Positions 54,871 through 64,000 of a stretch of 64,000 nucleotides of DNA are shown here, piece by piece. The DNA lies in assembly GCF_026151205.1 (NCBI RefSeq), contig NC_087072.1:19992103-20056102 (forward strand), read 5' to 3'. The notes beneath the pieces are model-generated. The model did no database searches, had not been told where the DNA came from, and saw only the letters and a program-made list of their open reading frames with translations. The position numbers and the translations under genes were made by a program. The first letter of the stretch is position 1; the number at the start of each line of letters is the position of its first letter. The DNA is from Bolinopsis microptera. Its lineage: Eukaryota; Ctenophora; Tentaculata; Lobata; Bolinopsidae.

Positions 54871-56722
54871 ATGTCATTCGATGAGATCTGTCACAAACAC
54901 CTATACCTCGGTAAGCTTTCTAATCAAATAACATTAAACTTAAATAATTGATTGGGTCTTCTACATTCTAGAACTATCTCAACTAGATGAGATCACATTT
55001 TTGGGCATTTTCTTATCGTCTATAAAACCATCTCAACTATTTGAAATTAAAAATTATAAAATATTTTTCCAAAATCCATCCTGCCTCACAATCGAGACCA
55101 AACCCATTAGTTTAATTTATTTCTAGAGGTCATTGCCATCATTCGTCGTAACACTATTTAGCCATAATTATATTCACAATAGGAATGATTTTGAATGATC
55201 TAGCTGCTAGCACAAAATAAATGCTAAGATGTTGACAAAAATCATGTTCTGTTGTTGTAAAATAACATATTATATTGCTCTATATATATATCCTATATAA
55301 TAATAATATTATTGTTAAAGATGATCTTATTATTTATTAAATAAGGACCATCGCAAAGAAAATCGCACACAGCGACCATCTATTCCTTTCTAAAACTTTA
55401 AGCACTATCCTGGTGCAGGTAACTACGGCTCTATAAAGAAGGAGCCCTGCAAAACGTTCGGAATTAGTCACGTGGTCAACTGTACACGTGACCTGCCTCC
55501 TCCAAACGTCAAGACTGTTCAGTTCCTCAGGTAGTAATCAGATTGAGATAAATTGTTTTTAATTTGTGGCAAACTGCCTGCAATTGTGTGTAATATCATG
55601 TTACAAATGACCATTTAGTGAGTTTATATTAGTAAATAGTACATTACATGATATAATGCTTGATGTGGACTAAAATGGCCAAATAATAATTTCTTCACGG
55701 ACGTGATGATTTCCTCACGTTTTCGCTCCACTATCTGCACCCGTCATTTCATTTTCAGGGTACCAATTGACGACAGCCCGAATGACAAAATTGGGAAGCA
55801 CTTTGAGAAAATGACGAGGAAAATATTTGACATTATTAAGACAGGAGGAAAGGTTTTGGTGACATGCAGAGCAGGTGATTAGAATATCAGACATATTCTG
55901 ATGACAGACTGACTGTGATTATACAGCACATATTTTGTTACATATTATGTTGTTGCAGTAGTTCAATGCCTGAATCTTTGTGTAGATAAAGAATTTAATG
56001 TTTCAACTCTATTATTTCAACTCTATTATATGCTATTTCTGTTCTCTGTCGTCACTGTTATAGACGTAAGTTGTGTACAAGAGGCTCAAGTTCGTTGAGA
56101 CACATAACACTGTGACAGCCGTTAACCAATCAGCTCTTAGGATCAACAGGTCAAATCGCAGGATTGATGTCACATCATGCCAAAACTAACTGACGCCACT
56201 TCCCTACCAGTGGTGCAGGATCAAATTATTTGTTTAAATAATATTTTTTCAGGTATCAGCCGATCCACTACAATGGTTATAGCATTCCTGATGAGGTACC
56301 ACAACATGTCGCTAACAGACGCCCACAGACTCGTTAGAACACAGCGACCCAAGGTAAACCCTTGTAACAATACCAGCACTAGTTTTAAGCTCAATAATAT
56401 TTACTACCACTGATAGCACGATCCCTGCTTCGGAAGTCTAGCCTGTATGTTTACGTCATGTAACATACATTTTTGAAACACCCTGTATTCATCCTTTCCT
56501 GTAACATTTACACCGTGTCGTTGACGGTGCATTGTTTACTAGTACAAAACTTTACAGGTTCGGCCGAACGATGGTTTCTGGAAACAACTGGTTGAGTACG
56601 AGAGAACGTTGTTCAACAATTCAACAGTACATTTCATCAGAACCAAGGCTGGGGTTATACCCAGCGTTTATCTTGTGGATACAGCCGTACAGATGGCTAC
56701 TGAAAAACAAGAAGCTACTTGA
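54871..56722 (+). CDS. atypical dual-specificity phosphatase, DUSP14/18-like (5 exons)
   Basis: Exons 54871-54910, 55419-55530, 55759-55874, 56253-56353 and 56558-56722 splice GT/AG in phase from MSFDEICHKHLYLG to TEKQEAT. The protein is about 177 aa, the size of the small atypical DUSPs. It shows HVVNCTRDLPPP, the general-acid loop VPIDDSPND, the P-loop CRAGISRSTT and the MRYHNMSLTDAH and RPNDGFWKQLVEYE helices of this subfamily. These enzymes dephosphorylate Ser/Thr/Tyr on signalling proteins. Oddly the residue before the catalytic Cys is Thr (LVTCRAG) where His is nearly universal; this would be expected to alter the Cys pKa and could slow catalysis. Asp, Cys and Arg are all present. Confidence 0.88.
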
Positions 56723-57231
56723 ACAATGTGATACTACCTGAACAACTTTGTCAAATCTTCTTTAACAACACTCTTCAACAACATTATCTAACAATGTTTT
56801 CTAAACGTTAACGGTATTAAGAATGAAAATGTAAAATCATCTGGCTGGCTAGGTGACGCTACAATTATTCTACAAAACGGAACATGCACATCCGATGACA
56901 AATTGCTGACTTATTTAGCGAGGTTTACGGGCTAGTTAATGGCTTTGTAAACTTAAAATGTATTTAAAGTTAATGTACAAAAGCAAATTTTTGTGTATTC
57001 TGATTCAGTTCTTGCGTCAAATGTAAACAATCAGTTTTAGAAAGTTTGGCTTTAGAGGATTTAAAAAATAATTCAAAAATATAACTTTAGTTAAAATCAG
57101 ATCATGATAGAAACCCAAATATCGAGAATTAAAGTCCGTACTGGCAAGGTAACAGTACAAGTGGCGCTGCGAAAAACTGTCCCTCGTGTCTATCATCACC
57201 AAGCTCAGGCGGAATAATAAGGTCAAATCTT
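56723..57231. other. convergent 3' ends of the DUSP and CNOT10 genes
   Basis: About 0.5 kb separates the two stop codons, so the 3' untranslated regions probably abut or overlap. No clear AATAAA was found on either strand and no other feature is seen. Confidence 0.4.
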
Positions 57232-60200
57232 CTAAGTGGTCAGGGCGGGGAGTTGGAGATTGATTTGTTGCTGTTTTAGGATACTCAGAGCCGCTTCCGT
57301 ATTCCCTGTAAAAATTAATTAATCTAGAAAGAGGCCAAAAACTTAAAAGTTCTTCAAAGCGGCATATGAACTGCTCTGAGAGCTCTGTACAACCATTAGA
57401 AAAGTAGCTTATCTTACCCTGTCGGAGCTCGATGTAAACAAGTAACATGGTCGCTTGGGCGGGAATCTCGCCATCATTCAGGGTGGAGAGATGCTGCGCC
57501 AGGATCCGTTTCGCTCGGTTAAGATCTCGCTTCATACAGTACAACGCTACGCTGTTCAGAATGATTATGTTGTGGACGTCTTGGACCAAGGTTTCTTGAG
57601 TTGCTGGCACCTTGCCCGGTATAGGACTACTACCTGTGCTACTTGCGTCATCTTCATTGGCTGCAACACAGACAAGTCAGAAATTCATAACATGTGGGGG
57701 CTACAAATTAATCTAGAACAAAATTTAAGTTGTAATAACAGCACATAAAATAATAATTGTGGTCCTACTCACTCTTAGTTTGACAATTGGCGGAGTTGAT
57801 GATAGCCCCAACAAACTCTGGTGCTAAACAGTTTGTTGCCTCGTTACTACGATTCAGTAAAATGAGCGCTTCTGCAGCGTACACACTTCCCAACAACCTG
57901 TAATTAAGAGAGTTTTCAGCTAGTACACAAATAAACTCAGTGCATCCTATCATTTAATGATCATTTATCATAACATGATAATGAATATATTATGGATAAC
58001 ATCCCTCCAAATGACGCCAAGCAACTGCAATAATTCATCTCAACACATACAATCTCCAACAATACTAACCTCAAATTAACAGGAGCAGCTGTAAGACTGA
58101 ACAATTCCTGGGCTGGTTTCAGGGCCTGTAGAGGGTCTCCCAGTCCTAACCAAACATATGCAAGGTTACAGAGAATGGAGGCTCGCAGCTTCGAAACGTC
58201 CTTTAAAGGGGCAGCTGGGAGCGCACTCACATTCACCGGGCCTCTGAGGAGAAAATTAGAGAATGTCATAAAATATTAGAAAATATTGCTTTTGATTTTG
58301 GCCTTTGATGATATTGATTGAATTTTCGGGTTTATTGATTAGCATCGAAAGTGTTAAAATAAATCAATGTTTAAAATAAATCTAACAATAATTATCTGAT
58401 TTCCAGATTTATAACTAAGAACAAACCCGCTGTTAGAAGGCGGAAGGAGCTCCAGGGCATTGTTGAGACAAAGTGCAGCGTAGGTGAGGGAGGGTGTAGG
58501 TTCCTCGCTCAACAGTCCTGCGCTGAAGAGTTGTACTTTTTATTGATAACTGCTTTAATTGTTATTTCCTTCTCTTAAGGTTAGAATGAAGATCACATTG
58601 GGAATTACGTATTTCAAAACCATAAAAGTGATCTGATTTATAAGTCCTGTGATCCACTAGTTTAAATAACTGACATAATGATACACAATACTTAAGTACA
58701 CATTATGATCCTTTTATGGACTAAAATTATCATGAAATCAAATTACCAGTTAAAGAGTTAAGTTATTAATATATTGTGATTTCACATCGAACCTCTATTA
58801 CGACACCTGGCCTGATAATCTGCGGAATACTCCCACAGGACGCAAGCCTACCAGCTCCTCTGTAAGAGCGTCAGGTCACTCATATTACTCCCAACTCAAA
58901 AGTCGAAATACGAACTCAAAGTAAGATTACGTGATTGCATTTTGCTATATATATCACTTCAGCCTATGCTGTAACCGCCTTCAATTCCCACAGCTTCTCT
59001 CGATCGTATTTTACAACTTGTATTTTTTCTTTGTGCACCAGACTTATGGCATAGGAAGACATGATGAACTACGAATTCGATGCTAAATTAAGTGCAGCTC
59101 TGAATGTTTTGGTGCCTGTATTGAGTGCCCTAGTCCTCCTGCTAAGCCTCCTTAACACGTACATTATCGGGAGGCAAAATATCAGCCAGAAGCCTTCACT
59201 CCGAATCTACCTCAACTTGCTGACGATTGACTTTGTCACAGTTCTAGGAGGACTATGTCTGATAATACACCTGAAGTACGAGTGGAGCCTGGCGTCGGCG
59301 CTGTTTCGAACCTCAAACTGGATGACATTCTACAACAGCCTGTTTCTATTCTTCTCCCTGGCTGTGGTTCGTATTCTCATTGCGAAAGGTAAAATTCAAA
59401 CAAATGGGACTAGAGTAGCAGTGATTATGATAGCAGGATCTTGGATCACCACCATCTTCATCGTCACGGTACATCACATGGCAAGTTTTCCGGACTACGA
59501 AAAGTACCCAATCCCCTCTGCAATCCAATCCATCCTCATCCTCCTAATAGGAATCTCCACTTTGGTAATGAACTTCTACATGATAATCCTAACGCTACGT
59601 ACGAGCACCCTCCACCCTTCCCGAGCCTCTGCTAACATCACGGCAATCCTCCTCTTCTCAAACTGCTTCCTCTGCATCCTCTTCCCCCTCATAGTTAACG
59701 GTTACTTCCTCAAGTTGTACTTCTCAGGAGAAACCTGTCCAGATCCTGATGCTATCCTGAGTTGGTTTAACTTCTTCGTGTGTACCAGGGAAGGGAGACA
59801 CTACCTTGAGCTTGTATTTCTCTTGGTGCAGTCGGTGGGGAACAATGTTATAATGCTGCTCCAAAAAAACAGTAGAGATGAACTGAGGGTCTTGTGGCAA
59901 AGTTCAAGATGTCCTATATTTGGGACGAACGAAGATTACATATAAAACTGCCCGTATTATTTGAGAACTTGATTTTTGTTATTCATAATTAATTTGAATA
60001 TACTGAAGGATAAAAGAAGAAGTTAGTAAAATGAGATCTTCGTGATTTACAGATCCTTGACCAACCTGCATTTCTTGGGATGATTTTGGAAGTTAGTATT
60101 GAGAATGGTTTTTCTGTAAATTCCACTTCCCACAATTGCTTTGACTGTGCTACTCTTACAGTTTTGAATTTGTTCGTTTTCTTGAGATTGCTTTACCACG

Positions 60201-63200
60201 CCAATAGCACACTCAGCTATCCGTAGCCAAAGTCTTGGATTCCGAGAGTAAACAGTTGCGGCTTGAGATAGACAGTTGAATGCAGCTTTCGGTTGTCCTG
60301 AATTAGTTATCACAATTAAAAAAGGAACCGAAATACAAACCACTGGTTCTAAATTAGCCTAATACTTACGACATCGGCTGTAGGACTATTGAGCGGAGGA
60401 CTGTTGAGCGTAGGACTGTAGGTCGGTGAAGGTCGGAAGTAGGACTGTAGAGCGGTGTCAAATCGCCAGGGTAGGACTCTAGAATGTCATGACCATAATC
60501 AATAACGAGTTACAATGTATAACTTAGCTTCGTTGAATCTTCAAATTTTCAACCGCTATAGAGTCCTCATGTTATAGGAGGGTACCGCTCTACCGTCCTC
60601 ATGTTATGGGATCTAGAAGGGAGGGCCGCTCTACAGTCCTTCTTCCGACCTTCACCGGCCTACAGTCCACCGCTCAACAGTCCACCGCTCAATAGTCCTG
60701 CTCCCGACTCTATCTACTGAAGCAGTTAGAGACTCCGACATCGATGATCAATTGTAGACTACGTGCTGATGTGAAGTTCTAGATCATTAATATGAGATCA
60801 CCTGCGTGAAGAAGCACGATCCCGTAGTTGTAGAGTATTTGATAGTGATGATTGATGCTATACATCGTACTGTTACAACCTGAAACACAAAATATTGTTG
60901 ATTGGGACTCGCAACCAAAACTCAAAATTATATTTCGGTTGTCGCATTGTTATCACGACATCCAGAAGGCAGGAACAAAGGCGTAACTTGTGATACAATT
61001 AGCTAATTCGATATAGCACATTTCTGATTTCTGACCGTCTTAGCTGTACGTAAGTGCATGTTGCTACAAAATGGCTGAGCGCGGCTCTTATGTTATGTCG
61101 CGTCGTGCGTGGCAGGCTAGGCGCGCGCGCTGACGCCGCGCAATAATCATGCTGACTAACAGAAAATTTTCTAACGCGTGTTCCTTGAAATAATGTCCCG
61201 AACGCACCAGTAATGTTATAGACAAGAATTTTAAGGAAATGTCGGCCCAACTTCAGATTGAAAATGGTTCAAAAGTCAGTTCCTTTCATTCGAGTTAGTA
61301 CCTAATCTGGCTTCATGGTACACCGTAATTGGTTGCAGTGTGATGAGATTTTGCTGAAAAACAATTTTATTATTTTACGGCAACAAAATGTTGTGCAGAT
61401 AAATGTTCATAGTCCAGGCGAGAAATGCACCTCCTCGTACGCACAGTAGATGTTCTAGTCAGGAATTGTAAGAGAATGCCACACTATTTCAGAATTCAGA
61501 TGCTATAATATACCAGTAAGTTCCTTTTATTCAACGAATAAGAAGTTTAGTGACCCAATATGTCACATGGTATTACATTTGTACACGAAGATATGTCACA
61601 CGGTATACGAAGAAATCAGGAATTGGAAAAATATGTGTTGTTACTTTTTCAAATGATAATTTTGATTAACAGTTTACCTTAAGATGCTGGTGCATTGACA
61701 TTGATACATCGTAGTTAGTTTTAGACTTTAGTTTGGTAAAAGTTTGCCGATGAACAATTTTCCAGGTAACAAACTTTGTGCAGTTTAATTTTTAGTCCAG
61801 GTGAGGACAGTTCACCACCATCCACCATGGATCAAATTAGTGTAATTAGATTTCTACAGTAGGAACACACACACCTACTCGTGCGATATGCAGAAATGAT
61901 ATTTAAATGATATTTCAAAGTGTGGCATTCTTACAATTAAGTGTGGCTTTCTTACAATTTTATTAATTTTGCACCTCCTCCGCCGCAGTCACATGTCTAC
62001 TCTCTCATTTTCATTCAGAAGAAAGCGCCAATGATGACATGGCGCCGGTCTAGCCAAAACAGCAACCTGACTAGTGAATTTAACAAAAAGAAGAGTCGGC
62101 AATTAAGTGGTGACTAGTTGAACGAGAGAGCAGGAAACAGCATGACGATGGAATTTTTTAGAGGATTAATTTAACTCCTAATTAATTTGACTCCTCTTTA
62201 AATAAAATTATTAAATGTGTTCTTTGATCTGCAAGATTTGAATGCATAATTTTAAAAATTCGAATACTTTTAATTGCGTCTATTGTCAGTCAGACGAATC
62301 AGGACAATTTCGAAACATAATTTCTAATTTGCCGCTGTAAATGCGATCATACTTTCACCGGCGGATATTTAGAAAGACAGATAGGTTGGAACTTATGTAA
62401 TGTTATACGTACACCGACACTGGTTGTGGCAGGTCATTTTCTCGCCATTAAGCGAATCTCCTTTTTTTACAAATTACACCGATATCTAGTACGTATTTTA
62501 TAACCATCACAAGTACTTGGCTGTCTACACTAAGGACAGGGAGGCAGTTTGTTTTGACACGTGACATAAACTTCCGTTTTATATAGATCCCGGCTGATCG
62601 GTATGAATAAGGCAAGTATCAACAAGCTGGTATAGCCTCCCCACCCTAGAAGGTACGTGACACTAGGTACAGTCTTTGATTATAGGATATCAGATAACAA
62701 CAAACCAATAATATCTGCCCTTTTAGTCGCTGTACTCTTTGTTCCCACAGTAGCGGGAATTTTTGAACTCTTAAATTCCGAACTTATCTTATAAGATAGA
62801 AAATACCTTGAGGGGCGGCTTTTACTGCTTTAGTGTTTGCCTCCAATGCTTGACTGAGATACAGAACTCCCAAATTGTACTTCTTCATCTGTTAGAAATG
62901 TTATGGTTTAACATTTAATATACAATACATATTATATGGTCAAAGGTACGAAAAAATTAACGAGATTTAGAAAACATTCCGCAAATAGATTGCACGAATA
63001 TTTTGCATTTCTGTGTCGGCCTCAGTCAGTGCACTCAACCTATCAACAGTTAAAACTAGAAGCATAACATAACAGTATCTTACAGAACGAATATAACCGT
63101 ATCACGACCTGAACAACAGGATGAATTACAAAACGAAAAGAATTTCAAAAATAACATCTAATTATAAAAGTAACAAATTTAAGAGATCTAACAAACCTTG

Positions 63201-63352
63201 AAATGCATACACCCAAAGTTGTTGTAGTAGAGTGTGGGTATGTGTTCTTTGCTGGGACACGATTTGGGAGCCGAGTTCAGCAGCTTGCAACTCTTCTTGA
63301 AGTTATTCCTCAGGTACTCGAACTCAGACTTCAAAAACAGAGACGATGCCGT
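57232..63352 (-). CDS. CNOT10: CCR4-NOT complex subunit 10, C-terminal two thirds
   Basis: Minus-strand exons, all GT/AG and in phase: 63352-63197, 62888-62807, 60879-60802, 60297-60066, 58522-58427, 58243-58070, 57897-57773, 57660-57418, 57305-57232 (stop). Diagnostic blocks are SEFEYLRNNFKKSCKLLNSA, NNFGCMHFKMKKYNLGVLY, NPRLWLRIAECAI, VKAIVGSGIYRKTI, AALCLNNALELLP, GSVYAAEALILLN, IIILNSVALYC and AEAALSILKQ-like ending NTEAALSILKQQQ. They follow the TPR-repeat protein CNOT10 in order. CNOT10 pairs with CNOT11 on the CNOT1 N-terminus and tunes mRNA deadenylation. The 5' exons, encoding roughly the first 200 residues, lie beyond the right edge. Introns hold a nested receptor gene and a foldback MITE. 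Confidence 0.92.
59061..59945 (+). CDS. intronless seven-transmembrane receptor-like protein (294 aa)
   Basis: Seven hydrophobic helices are visible at about residues 11-37, 47-71, 89-110, 119-141, 153-177, 190-217 and 245-266, with very short termini. A rhodopsin-type layout is suggested by the Asp in helix 2 (LLTIDF), Arg after helix 3 (VVRILIAKGK), Trp in helix 4 (GSW) and Pro in helix 6 (ILFPL). The usual DRY, CWxP and NPxxY motifs are absent or altered (SVGNNVIMLL in helix 7). Cysteines near helix 6-7 could form a disulfide. The gene lies antisense within the CNOT10 intron 60066-58522, so it likely arose by retroposition or belongs to a lineage-specific intronless family. Ligand unknown. 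Confidence 0.8.
   Translation: MMNYEFDAKLSAALNVLVPVLSALVLLLSLLNTYIIGRQNISQKPSLRIYLNLLTIDFVTVLGGLCLIIHLKYEWSLASALFRTSNWMTFYNSLFLFFSLAVVRILIAKGKIQTNGTRVAVIMIAGSWITTIFIVTVHHMASFPDYEKYPIPSAIQSILILLIGISTLVMNFYMIILTLRTSTLHPSRASANITAILLFSNCFLCILFPLIVNGYFLKLYFSGETCPDPDAILSWFNFFVCTREGRHYLELVFLLVQSVGNNVIMLLQKNSRDELRVLWQSSRCPIFGTNEDYI
60374..60710. mobile_element. foldback MITE of AGGACTGTTGAGCGG repeats
   Basis: The left arm carries serial AGGACTATTGAGCGG/AGGACTGTTGAGCGT/AGGACTGTAGGTCGG units, and the right arm is their inverted copy (CCGCTCAACAGTCCACCG). Each arm is about 80 bp with a 170-bp spacer. It sits in a CNOT10 intron; no target duplication was identified. Confidence 0.65.
60880..62806. other. 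CNOT10 intron, no further gene seen
   Basis: A CG-rich patch occurs at 61080-61145 (GCGCGCGCTGACGCCGCGC). Only short random frames are present on either strand. Confidence 0.4.
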
Positions 63353-64000
63353 CTGAAATTGTTTTTACTAATTACCTTATTTTCAGTAACCTTTTTGATT
63401 CAATTCTGCTGATGGCGAATTGAAAAAATCTACAGCTCTTAAAATGTGTTTTATTATGATTTTTGGTTGTTATCTTACGGTTCTTCTCCACTCTACAGTT
63501 GAACAAGTAACACATATGGTAAGCGGGAGGACATTATGCTGACTCGTAAATAAATTACCCTAACTATAGTGCTTCATTACAATTGTAATGAAACCGCATT
63601 ATCAAAGTCATATTAGGCGACACATTGTAAACTTAGGGAATTCTGAAGCTGCCTTTATATAGAAATGTATTAATAAGTTATTTATAAACTATTTATAAAG
63701 AAACATTATATCGACTCATTCACACATTATATGTCGATAGTTCACCATAGATCCCAGAAGACCTATAGCATATACATTATATTATATACCTATAATGTGT
63801 AAACCTCGCAATATGTCTTATGCTGCTAATAAATAATCTTGTCGTGAGAATAGAATTAACCTGAAATTTCTATTTAATGGGGGCAATATTTTGAACGATT
63901 CTATTTTATATTCATTTATTGCTATACTCTGTACTAAAATTTGAAAAGTATTTAATTTAAAAAATGTATAGAAGTTAATCTACAACAAAATTGTACTTTT
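63353..64000. other. right edge, CNOT10 intron
   Basis: AT-rich. A 14-base open stretch between AG and GTAAGA near 63486-63499 (minus strand) could be a micro-exon, but its length and sequence do not allow a call. Confidence 0.3.

Overview
The window reads as animal nuclear DNA: AT-rich, with intron-split protein genes using GT/AG splice sites and short introns (about 0.1-0.6 kb, with a few inflated by repeats), surrounded by LINE, LTR and small DNA transposons. The host genes are conserved animal genes. The mix of CR1/L2-like LINEs, a gypsy-type element, an RT element of a type I associate with cnidarian genomes, and many small inverted-repeat elements suggests a non-bilaterian animal (cnidarian or placozoan grade). 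That placement is inference. No bacterial, plasmid or phage features are present.

Host genes, left to right. (1) A CutC-like gene on the minus strand (4725 to at least 1047); six exons join in phase, but the usual CutC C-terminal part is replaced by a coiled-coil exon followed by further in-phase exons. (2) A TBC1D12/TBC1D14-type Rab GAP on the plus strand (35633-50463, eleven exons); its fifth intron is inflated to about 8.5 kb by a complete LINE, a dispersed repeat, a 0.6 kb minisatellite and a palindrome. (3) A small atypical dual-specificity phosphatase on the plus strand (54871-56722) whose active-site His is replaced by Thr. (4) CNOT10, a CCR4-NOT subunit, on the minus strand (57232 to beyond 63352, 5' end outside the window). 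An intronless 7-TM receptor gene lies on the opposite strand inside one CNOT10 intron (59061-59945).

The 5-34 kb stretch is dominated by mobile DNA. The main unit is a composite on the minus strand from about 11.96 to 22.7 kb. It has a first ORF that fuses a coiled coil, an AlkB-type 2-oxoglutarate/Fe(II) dioxygenase and an SGNH hydrolase, then a PHD-like/APE-endonuclease/reverse-transcriptase ORF. The first ORF is broken by a 683-bp hAT-like insertion whose removal at its 8-bp duplication restores the reading frame, and it is cut at its 3' end by a rearranged gypsy element. That gypsy element carries gag and pol tail-to-tail, with LTR ends joined to a 4-bp duplicated site inside its own gag gene, as expected from autointegration or self-nested insertion. 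Near 31-34 kb a 2.67-kb Mutator-like foldback element with long arms and an 11-bp target duplication splits the 3' part of another reverse-transcriptase element.

At least eight small non-autonomous elements show terminal inverted repeats, several with clean target duplications: piggyBac-like (TTAA), Transib-like (CACAGTG ends, 5-bp duplication), hAT-like, and an 83-88-bp structured family present four times. Exon coordinates come from reading frame, splice-site consensus and protein-family memory; no database search was possible.
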